A program made the position numbers and the translations under genes. 64,000 nt of DNA from Ceratopteris richardii (lineage: Eukaryota; Streptophyta; Polypodiopsida; Polypodiales; Pteridaceae): contig CM035417.1 of assembly GCA_020310875.1 (NCBI GenBank), positions 105,814,647 to 105,878,646 on the forward strand, in the 5' to 3' direction. Shown here piece after piece: positions 47,500-60,463 of this stretch (positions are counted from its first letter, which is position 1; every line of letters starts with the position of its first letter). The notes under the pieces are model-generated. The model made no database searches. It saw nothing but the letters and a program-made list of their open reading frames with translations, and was not told where the DNA came from.

Positions 47500-49800
47500 A
47501 ATGATGATGAGTCACAAGGTATGATGAAGACTTCATGCACTTTGATTGGCCTCTAGACAGATGTCTGCATACTTTTGTAGAAAGATATGTCTATAGAACC
47601 AAAATAGTTAAAAGTTGTGGGATTGGGGATCGAGACGATGGCTTCATTAATTTTGGTGCATGACCTTGTAGGTAGATTCAAATTATGGGAGAATGAGGTA
47701 TAAAATTATTTAATGTGGCTGAGCATCAACCATGTCAAGCATAGTAATGCAACATGAATAGTGAAGCTATGGATTGCATGTTGGTTTGACGAATACAGGA
47801 GTTTCTAAGCAATGATGTGTGCACAATGAGGATGGCATCCATTACCTTCAACAACACATCTTTTGGAGATACCCCAAGAGCTTCCTAAAGATCATTATGA
47901 ATGGTTTGGGCCAATGAAGACTTCTAATTTTTGCTATGATAGACTTGCCGACGATTGTCCCTCATCTCGAATCACTATCTATTCTATAGCAGTTGCAGGT
48001 AGAATTGACACAACATAGAGATCATGCTACGGAGTTACTGGTAACTCTAGCTGATCGAAGAAATTTTATATTCTTTGCAAACTTAATACATCAGTAGCTC
48101 GGGTTAGGAAGTGAGGGAACTGTGCTCAGGGGAGTACAAATATGTTCGGCTCCTTGACAACAATCCTCTGAAGCTAGGGCTCACCCTAGTGACGATGATC
48201 ATCAACATGTAGGCAAAACACTATGGGGTCTCAAGTTAGTTACTTTCTTTGATCATGGAAGCAGCGGAGACACGGGTTAACGAGGTTGAGCATATATTTC
48301 GCAAGATGAAGAAAAAGATCAAATGGGTAAGCGGTGAAGCACACAAATCAGCCACATTAGATACACGATTGGGAATTTTCTTTACTTTACTATTTACAAA
48401 CGCAACCACTATTCCTAGGAGGGTGGCAGTAAAAGTTAATATGGAGGAATTTGGCCAAGCCCTTAAAGGTAAAAGAGTTTGTTCAAAGGAAGGGGGAGTT
48501 CTCGATGCTCAAAGTCTACTCGTATGGAGGATGCTAACAGCAATCAAAATACCTAGATTGAAGAATAGAATATTGAACCTCTTAAAAAACTGCAAAGAGA
48601 AGAAGTCATTCTTGATGATACCTCATATGATCAAGAGCAATCAGCTCAAAACCCAGTATAGTCAGCCCAAGAAGATGCTGGTATGGATGGAGTGAGAGCA
48701 AAAAAAGAAGCACAAGAATCTATTATGGAAGGCAATATGGAAATTGGTCAATCATCTAGATCCAAGGCATAATAAAAGTTTTTCTAGAATTTTTGCAGAC
48801 CGCTAGTGTGATAGTGGGAACAAGTCTTCCCAAATTATTGGGGTTAATTACTAATTTAATAGAGGGCTATCAAATGTCCTATGCACAGGAGCATACTAAA
48901 ATGGCTTTGATAGTGCAAGAAAAAGATGTTATGAAATCAAGAACCCAAGGATCAGAGTCTAGAGAAATGCCGAGCCATGACTATGCTCAAATGAAGGAAT
49001 AATTGGCTAAGCGGATTGAGGAATTGGAGCAAGTTCGTATAGAGCTACATCGTGCTTTAGTAGGGAGTACCTCCGGTTACAAAGTCTCAGCATAATGGAG
49101 GTCCAAGTATATGCAACAGAAGGAACAAATGAAACATGTCCAACAAGAATTTGACACTATAGTTAAGTTAATGAAATACAAGATGCTAGACTTTCTTTGC
49201 AGCGGTTACTCAAGTTGGAAGCTCAAATGTTTTTGGCTAATAACCATAATGCGAAACTCCAAAAAGAAAAAAGTTGTAATCGAGAAATCGACGAAGATAT
49301 TGGAGGAAACCTGGTAGTAGTTCATTGATTGAAGAAGAGCAAGTCAAAGATTACATGAGCAGGTGGCATTGTTAAATACAAGAATAGAAGATATGGAAAC
49401 ATTAGATAAGTTGCCTAAAAAACTTATTGAGGTGCATAAGAAGTTTAAAGAATAGGTAGAAACAAACGCAGCCCTAGTAGAGCAACAGAGAGTTGACGAA
49501 GATAAATTTGAGAATAAGTTAGAGGAGATCGCAAAATTGACAGAATTGCAAGACATAGAAATGAAATTTAAAGAAGTAGAGAATCATTTTCTAGAAGCTA
49601 TCAATGAAATAAGGCCTCCATTTGTTAAGTTAAAAGCACAATACATAACTCTCAAAGCAAGAATTGAGGACCCTTGTGTGTTTACCTATTTGTATGATAT
49701 TGAGCTAACGGAAGCAAAGCAAGCTTTGAAAAATGTATTGAATGATATGCTATATGATTTGGAGAGGACTCTACATCCGGAAGATCATGATGATGATTAG
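47500..49800 (+). pseudogene. Unrecognised coiled-coil coding relic (unit B, longer version)
   Basis: A series of plus-strand pieces: protein-like stretch near 47530-47660 ('HFDWPLDRCLHTFVERYVYR'), about 47850-48000, an open frame 48249-48695 (148 codons, 'LGIFFTLLFTNATTIPRRVA'), 48793-49002, 49111-49190, and 49350-49800 ending in the acidic tail HPEDHDDD. The second half is strongly coiled-coil in composition. All pieces run in the same direction, so they probably derive from one protein of roughly 700 residues. I do not recognise the family; a plant retroelement extra ORF or a host structural gene are both possible. Confidence 0.45.
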
Positions 49801-50264
49801 AATTAGTGGGATTCAAGTCCACCATGCATGCTAGTGTTAACAATCGATAGCATTATTTTTTATATTCTATAAAATTAAAGCTTAGAAGGGTTGCAAAGTG
49901 GAGATTAGTTGTGGAATGTTGTATTGAAAAGTGACGATGCTTAATATCTTTCTATTTGTATCGATTCGTACCTAAACTCTATAATCTGTAAATCATACAT
50001 CTTGTACTCGTGCTACAGATTTTTTGTGTTGGGGTTATTAAAGTTTGTACAAAGTTACCTTAATAGAAGATCTTTGAATCACTGCCAATCTCATGAGTCG
50101 TTCATATTGTAGATTCAAAGCTGCATGATTGTTTGTTTCTTTGTGCTCTGTTAAAGGTTTTTAATCTCAAATAGAAATGCATGTGTAATCGTTTCTAGAT
50201 TATACACCCCATTTTCAAATCTATGTAAATCATAGCATAGTGTTACATTCCCTTAATACAATCA
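49801..50264. other. AT-rich tail after the coiled-coil relic (unit B)
   Basis: Copy of 42126-42589; nothing recognisable beyond a 3' UTR- or LTR-like composition. Confidence 0.45.
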
Positions 50265-51936
50265 CTGTTAAATAGCAGGATCAAGTGAATTGAAGAAACC
50301 GCACTGCAAGGTAATATGTTTGGTTACCCCACTATCAACATACCAAGCATGTGGTCTACTAGAGACATACACTATTCATCGAAAGATGGGTCATAGTTGC
50401 AAGCCCATTCTTCATTCTACACAAGATTAACAAACTCTATTTTAGGTGTAGAGGCCTCTACAACAACCATTCTAGCCTCTTTCTTCTCTACCTTTTTTGC
50501 AGCCATTTTTGGAGAACTCTTTATGACATGATCATTTCCTTTAAAGTATTTGCAGAACTATTTTTGCTTTTTAGTTTTCCTCTCATCTGTATCTTCCCTT
50601 TTTTACTATACAGAATTAGTAGATGTTTGCTTATTAGTATATGAGATCCATTCACATTTTGACATGTTCTGCCTGGATTGGTCTTCCTGCAACAAAAGAG
50701 AGACTAACGTCTCAAATGTTAAGGAATTTGGATTGCCTTTCATCATCAACTAGAGAGTAGAAGAAAAAATTTCATATGAATCCGGAAGACCATTAAGAAT
50801 GGTCTGCACAAGTGAACTATCTGGCAAAACTTCATCTACATAAATCATCTGCTCCTTCAAATTTTTGATCTTTGTCAAAAATCTATCCATAGAATCTCCT
50901 TTAATCATATGCTCACTCTCCAACTATTTTCAAAGAAGCAACATGAGCCTCATTTCTTGCCTAGTAAAAAGTGGTAAGTATATCCCAAGAACCATTTGTT
51001 GTTTAGTGTAAGAGAAAATATGAGGGATAATGGCACGTTTGACAAACAAAGCTATCAACACATGTACCTTAGTATCAATGCCCTTCCAACAAAGTTTCTC
51101 TCTAGTAGGTGAAACATGAACTGTAGCACAAATAAGAATTTGAAGATCCTCATCTTCAATGCTATCTACATCACCTTCAATAATTGTATTTGTAGGTATT
51201 TGTAGGTGTAGTGGTCATTTTTCAACACCCCACAAATATTCCACAGTCCTTTTGTGACCAATAGATGACGCATCATATAGGCCCATAATGCATAATTGGT
51301 ACCGTCCAACTTGTCCTCAATAGCCAACATACAAAATACATCATTACTTTCAACCATGGCCACTAAGTAAAATACCCTTATGTAGAAAATGACCATATCT
51401 TGAGACATTGAACACAACTACTCTGTCGAGCTCTGCTAAACCTATAGCAGACTTTGACGTGCTTGTACTAGCAAATAGAAACCTGTATATACGTCTCACA
51501 CGAAAGGACAAAATTGCCTACATACGCACTATGATAGTGGGTAGGGAGGCTAAAACAAGTTCAAATCCAAATTTTGACACCATAAGCAAAGTTGTTTTGA
51601 ACTCCTTATCACCCTTAGTACGCTCACTAAATTTTGTGCAATTTTGAGACTATGAGCGGAGAGTGTCAAGGATGCCCTAGATGAAGTGGTGAGCTACTTT
51701 AGTACCAATTGTTGGAGTTTTGAGGTCTACAGAAGCATGTGAACAACACAAGGAAGAAGAAGAAGCTCGGAGCATAACACACAATACTAAATGTAGTACC
51801 AAGTGAATGTACAAAGATAAATGACCCATAAGGGTTATAGGCGTATATACAAGCTAAGAAAAAAAAACTCCTAAAAAAAGAAAAAGTGCCCCGCTCGTCC
51901 TAAGTGTGTTCACATCATTACCAAAATATATCAACA
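50265..51936 (-). mobile_element. Copia-1-family piece (unit B, minus strand)
   Basis: Copy of 42590-44261 with the same parts: LTR 51936-51710, leader, gag from about 51357, knuckle region near 50555 and protease start near 50325. The piece was already broken before the duplication. Confidence 0.88.
51710..51936 (-). repeat. Copia-1-family LTR (unit B)
   Basis: 227-bp LTR, nearly identical to 44035-44261. Confidence 0.88.
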
Positions 51937-52261
51937 TGTTCCTCATTTTTACAATTACCTTTTCAATTAATTCAAACTTAGGAGATGTATATTGTGAGAT
52001 CAAACACTTTGAAAATCAACTCATTTGTGGTCCGAAGGTCAAATGATTTGTGATCCAAAGCGTCTTTGATTCGTGGCATAAAGGTTCCCTACTTTGCAAC
52101 CTAAAAGGCCTCTTTCATCACGAAGTTAAATCCCCTCCATCAAATAGTAGCCTCGCTCTAGTTTGTGTGTGACGTCTTTTGATTTAAGTTAGTCCATGAG
52201 GTCCATTGGATTCACATTTCATATTGCATCTATAGTTATTTTAATGAAGTGTTAGAATTTT

Positions 52262-52400
52262 GTGCATGTGTCATAGGTGAGTTGTTTGGGCACTCATTTC
52301 TTAAAGTGAAGGTTGTGTGTTTAATCTATGCGGGTTTTTTGACATGTCTAGGTTAGTGTGGTGTATCTTTCTTTGTAATGTTTTTAGGCCGTTGAAAATA
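52262..52400 (+). mobile_element. tRNA-derived SINE relic
   Basis: Counterpart of 37041-37205: A-box region TAGGTGAGTTG at 52274 and B-box-like GTTTAATC at 52319-52326, again 45 bases apart, with tail TTTGTAATGTTTTTAG. Shared flanking sequence means it may be a duplicated copy and not an independent insertion. Confidence 0.5.
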
Positions 52401-52829
52401 GATGCCCTTGGAAAACCCTTTCCTTGTGATGCTTCCATAATGTAACCCTTCCTTTGAAAGATATGAGAGATCGATGAATACTACGTTCTTCCTTTGTACA
52501 ACTCTTTTTATATTCAACCCCGAAGAGATTAAAGTTATGTCAAACTTCCTTTAAAAAAATGTTAAAATCTTAGAAACCTTATATTCCTCCTTTCACATAG
52601 GCGGATACGCCATGTTGGGCGCTGCGCATCGTAGATGACTCCACACTGTATCTCTTGACTCTCTCTACACTTCTATGGACGTTGGGCATCATAGATGACT
52701 CCACACGGTATCCTTGACTCTCTCCACAATAGGACCATTTGACTCTCTCTAAAAAGCACTAAAGTAAGATACGTAAATTGTAATACGAACGGATTTAAAC
52801 CACAAGAGAGTCCACGACAAAATGAGAAA
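52401..52829. other. Spacer with short direct repeats
   Basis: Holds diverged units around GCATCRTAGATGACTCCACA near 52630 and 52690, matching those at 37.3-37.4 kb. No gene recognised. Confidence 0.55.
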
Positions 52830-55760
52830 ATGAGAACCTTTAGGGAGGGCACGTTCGATGGATAGAATACTCCTTATTCCAATGTCTTTCAAAGCCGCTT
52901 TAAGGGAGAACAAAAATTCTCTCTTTTAATTGTTAAACTCTCTTTAGTTCCTGCTTAACGAGATATTCTATAAGATGAGACTCCAAATATTCTAGAGATC
53001 AAGATCCATCATGTTAAATCCACCAAGCAACATTTCATGCTAACCGAGAGTTTGTAGCTGAGAACATCCCAATATCTCTTAGCATGAATACAAATGATGA
53101 ACAAGCTCATTGCCACAAGATGAACTTAAACCCGCATTGATTTTAGCTTTCTTTGCCTATTGCAAATCCAAAGGCCATTATGGATAATCAACCACTATTG
53201 CAAAGAGTGTTTGATACACAAAGGAAAGGACCAAATGCAAGTGAATCTAAGCCTCCACTATGCAAGCAACTCCATTAAACCTTCCATCTACAATTAAGCT
53301 TGTATTGAATCATGGAAGCATATCCTGTTTCTCTTTGAAGTGGAGAAACATGAAGTGGAGAAACATGTGTTAACCAACTTCTTGAAGCTCTACTCTTCCA
53401 ACATGTTTATAGGAAGCATAGAGGTTGGTTAGAGCAAGAAGATCGGCATAAAAAACCAGCTCACCCTATTACACCAAATGCACTCTTGAAGATAAAGAGT
53501 GAAGTTTAGAAGCATATTGTTGGATATTAAAGTAGGAGTAAGTATAAACAAACCATCCTGTCACTTGGGTAGGCATCATCCACCAAGAGACTTTAGGAAG
53601 TTTATTCAACGTAGAATTCCCTCCCAATAAGAACCTTCTAGCTAAAGCAATGACTTGCAGCATATGCCTTCTAGTAGGCATCCAACATGCCAAAATACAA
53701 GCCGGACAATGCAAGATGTAATGTTCCAAAACAAAAACTCTATGAGCAAGTGAACTTTGACAAAGACACCATGTGAACAACTTACCTATAAATTTATTCA
53801 GCACCCAATCTAACCGTTGGTTGAAGGAAACATTAAAGCCCATATGGATACCTAGGGATCTAAAAATTTCACCCTCTTTAATAAATTTGCAAGCATTATC
53901 AATAATACAATTAGGAACCTCATTGTTTGAATATTTAAAGCATGTTTTTGTATGATTAACTTTGGATCCACTAGCTAAGACAAAAGAGTTCAAGCATTTT
54001 AAAAAAGTAGTAGTAGATATAGTATCAACATTATTCAGCATGTTAGTGTCATCAAAAAACATTTACTTTGTAAGAGGGGAAGGGGCATTAAGAATATTAG
54101 TATTTATAATAGTCCCAATGAGCATAACATCTTCAACCAACCACCTACGAGCATCACTAGCTATGGAAAATGGGAGGGGAGCAAGAGGACATCCTTGTCT
54201 AATAGATCTAAGGCATGTAAAGGGTTTAAGAATAGCCCTATTCAAAGAAACTCTAGAGTAGGCATTTCCAAACAAGACACTAACATAGTTAATGAATCTA
54301 TTACTAGCCCCTATGTCGTGGAGAGATTGCAAAATGAAATCCCACTCTCTTCTATCATAAGCCTTATTGAACTCCACTTTGAAAAAAGAACACATCTTGC
54401 TTCAGTTCACTAGCATAGTTCATGCCTTTCCAAAGAGTGATAATAGCATCTAAGATAAATCTCCCTTTGATAAACCCCTTTTTCTCACAGAAAATAATAT
54501 GATCGATAATAGGTCTAAGTCTGCTAACAAAGGAGGAAGAGAATATTTTATAGATTAAAGTCAAGCAAGAGATAGGTCTTCAACTATTTAAGTCCTTGGG
54601 ACCTCTTTTATGAAAAAGTTTGATAACTTCGATATTGATATCAATAAGTAAAGTACTTCTCCTAATAGCCTCTTCCCATATCAAGATAATAAAAGGAGTT
54701 GGAAAATCTTTAAGCTCCAAGAAGAACTCATTAGAAATATCATCAAAACCACGAGACATACATTGCTTTATTCTGTTAACGATTTCTTTAACCTCATGAG
54801 TAGTGAGGGGAAAGTCCAAGATAGAAACCACGCTTAGAGGAAACACTCTTTTTCCTTTTAAGATCAATTGTAGCTATGGCTCTATGGAAATTCTCCCACC
54901 ACTTTGGAGTGCTAGAGAAAACAACAGTGAAGAAGCAAATAGTCATCTGCAAGTCCTCCTCAGGTCCCACCATCCCTGTTTTTTGAACAAAGGTATGTAA
55001 CCCTTGAATTTTCTCTTCTTCTTCAGAGAAAACATAATTTTATAAGGTCTATAAATCTTCCCTACCTGGAATTCTCTTGATCTGACTAGAATTAGAACTT
55101 TGAATGCTCTCAGTCTTTTTCATTGTCGTCTCTCTCCTCTAGGGTCTTAAATATGCTTAGTAATATGTTTATAGTGGTTAAAGAATAATTTAATATATTT
55201 AACAAGCTTCCCCTAAGCAATAAAGGGGGAACAACTCTAGATAAGTGAAAAGAGATGATAATTTTGATTTTGGTAATAGTAGAAGGTATTTCAAGAAGGT
55301 TAGTATTAAGATGAGGCTATCCAACCTTGTACAGGAGAACCGTCTTTTAGGATAATTTTCATGAGAGGCATAGTAGCAATAGTGAAATTAAAGGGATCCT
55401 CACGAGATATAGAAACCCACTCCTAAGTATTACTTATGTCAACATTCTTGATAAGGTGACCAATGGAGTAGGCAACTCCAATGGTAGTGCCACCCTTGAA
55501 AGGGGAGTGATTAGTGTAAAACCAACCATGGTAAGAGAAAATGATCCTAAGATTAGTATGCAATTTAGTGTCACTAATTTTGACTTCCTCAAGATAGAGG
55601 AAATGAAGAACCAAGGATAAATATTTAAACCATTTAGCAATAGCCTTACAAAAGACTAGAGGAGGTATTGATCTTAAATGGACCCTCAAATTATGGTTGA
55701 GATAGATGTATCCAAAACCATCAAGACCTTCATACTTATAAGGATTATGATGGTAAAAAG
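52830..55760 (-). pseudogene. Decayed L1-type LINE ORF2 (minus strand)
   Basis: Reading leftward: endonuclease start near 55720-55430 ('LEEVKISDTKLHTNLR' and 'GGTTIGV', aligning with 'IQEIKIDGEDLQRHLR' and 'GGTVIGV' of the intact LINE); RT finger region 54870-54580 ('SRGFDDISNEFFLELKD'); 'KKGFIKGRFILDAI' near 54480; 'EFNKAYDRREWDFILQ' near 54370; 'RQGCPLAPLPFSIA' near 54200; an F-F-D-D version of the FADD box near 54060; RT thumb to 53480; and a zf-RVT end at 53105-52830. At least four frame changes and several stops separate these pieces. A different family from the intact LINE. The C-terminal piece is also present at 37847-38189. Confidence 0.82.
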
Positions 55761-56693
55761 ATACATGAACAAAAGGTTAAAGAAATCTCCCTAATGCTTG
55801 TTATAATTGTTACGAAAAAGGGCTCCTTTTTTAGAATTTTCCTTTTCTCAAAGAAAACAATAATGATGATACTGCCATGTTATACTTGTGACTCTTTCGA
55901 GGATTCTTTTCCATCATCTTAGACTAATGGTACTTAATCTTCAAATAACACAAAGATTGCTCCTAGGATTAACAAGAAAAAAGAGTAATAAGATATTTAA
56001 TTCTTTTAACGTCCCTCTCAAAAATGCTTTTAACCATTTTGATGACCATTGTGATGATTATGTTGATGCAAATAAAGAGAAAATCCAACCTAAAAACTAT
56101 GGATTTGTTGATTTTGTTGAAGACCATCAACCAAATGGAAATAGTAAAAACTCTAGTCATTGTGGATGGAGAGTGGACATATGTTGAAAATAGAAGGTGA
56201 ATAAAAATCTATGGGAACTCCTTGGGTGTTGGGGCATCCAACCCAAATACTAATTCTGATTTCAACAAAAATATACTAACTTGGAAAGTATTTTTGCTTC
56301 AAAGCTTAATGCCCATGACCAACAAAAAATGGATATGATGTCTTAGAACGATTCCACTATTGAAGATGTGCCCATGAAACTATATGAGGAAGCTCAATCC
56401 CCCCTTTAGACTAAAGGCAAACCCAAAATGATATAAATTGTTATGCCCTCTAGTTCTATGTATAAGCCTTCTAAGACATTCAAGAAATGATCCGATCAAT
56501 TTGCTCTATATTTTTTGAAATAAGAATGTTATATTTCATGTCTATTCCTTGTTGTTTTTTGAAATGAGCTACCTTCTTTCTTGTCCTAGTTTTTGTGTTC
56601 TTGTTTATTGAATTTACAATGATAATTCTTAAGGTAGTTTTCTAAACACCAAATATTTAATTGAACTTCTCAAGTAAAACCTTACCAAGAATC
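55761..56693. other. Spacer without recognised gene
   Basis: AT-rich. A 100-codon plus-strand open frame (55888-56187) and a nearby knuckle-like stretch 'CYNCYEKG' at about 55800 have no further support. LINE ORF1 sequence upstream of the decayed ORF2 would be expected on the minus strand here, but I do not see it. Confidence 0.45.
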
Positions 56694-57250
56694 TGTTGGA
56701 GAAACAATCACTAATTGGAGATTTTTTTGAAGGTCAAAGCTTTAGAAGAAAACCACATGCCTATGTGAAGTGACAAATTCACGTGTATTGTATTTGTAAA
56801 GTTAGTTCACTTTAGTTCTAGAAGTTTTTAAAAAGTCACGAGATTGAGAAAAACTATATAAGTTAGTTTGTATCAACTGACATGATGAGGAAGAGAAGTA
56901 GTTCGAGTGAGAATAAGTTTAATTTTTGTATGAATAAGTATACTCGGGCTTCTCTGAGTGAGAAAGCACCTATAAAATTTTGAGTTTTTCATAGCTATGA
57001 GAAGAACTATGTAAAGTTCTGTGTATGAGACTCTCTCCATCATCTCTATGCTTGCCTACTGTGTGATGAGTTCAAAAGTTCAAGTTTTTCAAGAAACTCG
57101 ATGCCTGGCATCGAATTTGTGCTAATAAATCATATTTTCATTTATCTATTTCATTCAATGCTGAAGTGTTTGCAAATCATGACCTTGTTGGAGCAACTCG
57201 ATGCTTGGCATCGAATTCCAGTTGATAAGTGATGTTTGAAGTGTGCATGA
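56694..57250 (+). repeat. Copia-5 5' LTR (partial)
   Basis: Matches 60464-61015 over its length. Contains a TATATAAG core promoter sequence near 56855 and two palindromes at 57098-57114 and 57198-57214. Confidence 0.8.
57098..57214. promoter_or_regulatory. LTR palindromes TCGATGCCTGGCATCGA, 5' LTR
   Basis: Two copies exactly 100 bp apart (57098-57114 and 57198-57214). The arms TCGATGC/GCATCGA are perfect inverted repeats around a 3-base centre. They lie downstream of the TATA box, in the transcribed LTR part. They could be protein-binding sites or RNA hairpins. Confidence 0.6.
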
Positions 57251-60200
57251 ACATAAAATGAAGGTCATACATCATTGATGATGAACTCAATCAGTTCATC
57301 AGATAAAGAAGATCTAAAGGTATTTTACATTGACTCTAGATGTTCTAATCATTTGTCAGGAAACATAGAATTGATGTAAGAATTGGAAAAAGTCACTTCT
57401 AGTCATACACTTCAAAGAGGTGATAATACAAGACATAGTGTACATTCAATTGGAAAAGTGAAATGCAAGAGTGGAGCAAATTTTCTAACCAATGTTTTGT
57501 ATGTTCCTACAATAACTAAAAACTTGATTAGTGTGGGACAGATAGTTGAAAAAGGTTTTCAAGTCAGGTTTACAAATGAAGGAGTATTGGTTGAAGATCC
57601 AGAGAATGGATATAATCAGCTTGTCTGTGGTAAGAAAGAAGGTAGACTCTTTACTTCAAGAGTGCAAGGGAACATTGGTCAAGCTTTGCTTACACATGGT
57701 GAAGGAGTGATTACAGAACTTGATCTCTGGCATAAGAGATTAGGTCATTTCAATGAAAGAGGAATTAAAGCTATGGTTGCTAATCAGTCTGTACTAGGAT
57801 TACCAAATGTGCAGAGTCAACATATGATTTATAAATGTGAAGCATGTCAAATGGGAAAAGCATACATGTTACCATTTCAGAAGAAAGGATTCAAACATGA
57901 TGGATTACTAGAGCTCATTCATACAGATGTATGGGAACCAACAAAAGAAGGATCTATCAGTTGCTCAAGGTATTATGTTCTTTTCATTGATGATGCTACA
58001 AGATGGATAACTTTATATGTTTCGAAGGAAAGATCAGAAGTGTTTGGAGCTTTCAAGAATTTTCATGCATATGCAGAGAGAGTCACATGTCAAAATCTTA
58101 AGAGACCGAGGTTTGATGGAGGGGGAGAATAGTTCTCCCAAAAGTTCAATGATGATCTTTGGAATGCAGGTATTAAGAGAGAAATAACTTGCACGTATAC
58201 ACCACAACAAAATGCTATAGCAGAAAGAAGAAAAAGGACTTTGGTTGAGTTTGCTAGAGCTATGCTGAAGGAGAAGAATTGTTCAAATTATTTTTGAGCT
58301 GAGGCTGTAAATACAACTACATATCTTGTGAATAGATTACCATGTGCAACTTTAAATGGAATGACTCCATATGAAGCTTCGTGGGGTAAGAAACCAACAC
58401 TAGATCATTGTAAGGTGTTTGGATCAATTGCATATGCTTATGTGCCATCACAACTTAGACATAAGCTTGAACCAAAGGCAAAAAAATATGTGTTCATTGG
58501 TTATGATGAAAAGCAAATGGGTTACAGGTTGTGGAATCCTCTAACCAAACAATTTCTTGTTTCTAGAGATGTTACATTTGATGAACAGAAAAGTTGGTAT
58601 GCAGATCAAAGTCATACAACTGAAGAATTTGAAGAGGAGGTAAGAAGATGTGATAAAGGAAAATCAATTGTGCAGGTGAATGAAGATGAAGACTATATGC
58701 AAGCAAGTACATCGAGAAGTGGATTAACAAGAAGAAATGAAGATGATCCTATATTTGATGAAGAGGTGTATCAAGACACACATGAAGAATGTGAACCAAG
58801 GAGATCAAGTAGGACAAAAAGACAACTAGAAAGGTATTCTTATGATACTTCTTACATAACTCAGAAGAACTATGCATATATGGTCAAAGATGATGAAGAA
58901 CCTCAGAACTATGATGAAGCAAAAGGTAAGAAACAATGGGAAGAAGCAATGAAGGAAGAGTTCAATGCAATAGAGGAGAACAAGACTTGGGAGCTTGTTC
59001 CTAAACCAAATGGTAAGAAGCTAATTGGAAATAAATGGGTTTATAAAGTGAAGAAGCTTGCAGATGGAAGTATAGCCAGATAGAAAGCTAGACTGGTTGT
59101 GAAAGGCTATGCCCAAACCTATGGCATAGATTATGATGAGACATTCAGTCCTGTAGCTAAGATGTCAACTATAAGGACAATCATTGCTATTGCAACTTCA
59201 AAAGGATGGACTCTGAGTCAACGGGATATAAAGAATGCATTCTTGAATAAATACATATTAGATGAGGTATACATGAAACAACTTCAAGGTTTTATAGATT
59301 CCAGGTATCCAAATTTCATTTGCAGGTTGAGAAGAGCACTCTATGGATTGAAGCAAGCTTCAAGAGCATGGAACTATAGACGGGTGAAGTATCTTAATGA
59401 TATTGGATATCAAAGTTCAAAAGAAATCCAAGTCTACTCATCAAAAGAATAGAGGAAACTACAATCTACATTTGTATTTATGTAGATGACATTATAATCA
59501 CAGGTACTTCAGATGAAGGAATCAAGGAGGTCAAGAGATTACTTGAGAAAGAGTTCAAGATCGGTGATCTAGGAAAGTTATCATACTTTCTTGGAATGGA
59601 AGTCAATTATACAGATCATGGCATATATGTATCACAATAAAGGTATCTTTTGAACCTATTGAAGAAATTTGGTATGGAAAATTGTAGAGAAGCTTCAACT
59701 CCACTTGAATTTAATCACAAGCTCAATAAATATGATGGTGCAGAATACAAAGATATGAGAAAGTATCAATCTCTTGTAGGTGGTTTGATTTATGCTACAC
59801 TAACAAGAACTGATCTTAGTTATGCAGTGGGAGTGGTGTCACAATTCATGCATTGTCCAAAGGACCCACATTGGATTGCAGGTCAAAGAGTTCTCAGATA
59901 TATCAAAGGAACTATAAAGGGAGGATTATATTATCCTTTTACTTATGATTTGAAGTTGAGAGCCTAAAGTGATTCAGTCTTGATGGGTAATCAAGATGAA
60001 AGGAGATCAACACATGGATACATGATATATATTGGTGATAAGCTTGTAAGTTGGTGTTCAAAGAAACAACATACAGTAGCATTGTCATCAACTCAAGCTG
60101 AGTACAAAAGACTTGTGGAAGCAGCTAAGGAGGTCATATGGATGTAGACATTATTCAAAAGCTTGGGCATTGATCAAGGTATACCTATAATACATGGAGA

Positions 60201-60463
60201 TAATATGAGTTCACTTTATCTTACAGCAAATCTGGTATTTCATGCAACAAAACATATAGAGATACATTATCATTTCCTAAGAGAAAAGGTAATGGAGAAA
60301 GAAATTGAAGTGGAGTACATTTCTACAAAGGATCAGATAGAAGATATAAGGACAAAGAGCTTGGATGTTGTGAAGACCTGTAGATTCAAAAGCATGGCAG
60401 TAGTAAAAGAAAACAAGATGATATGAAGAAACGGAGAATGTCAGTTAGTGATTGAGGTGGAGT

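Larger units (their letters stand above)
44406..52080 (+). repeat. Large direct tandem duplication, unit B
   Basis: Second unit, 7.67 kb. It ends at about 52080, where the sequence GATTCGTGGCATAAAGGTTCC continues into the original flank, while in unit A the same phrase joins the start of unit B. Base differences between the units are few and scattered. Confidence 0.93.

Noticed and set aside
55790-56187. Knuckle-like CYNCYEKG and the following open frame as LINE ORF1
   Set aside because: The knuckle lacks its His and last Cys, and the strand is opposite to the neighbouring LINE ORF2.
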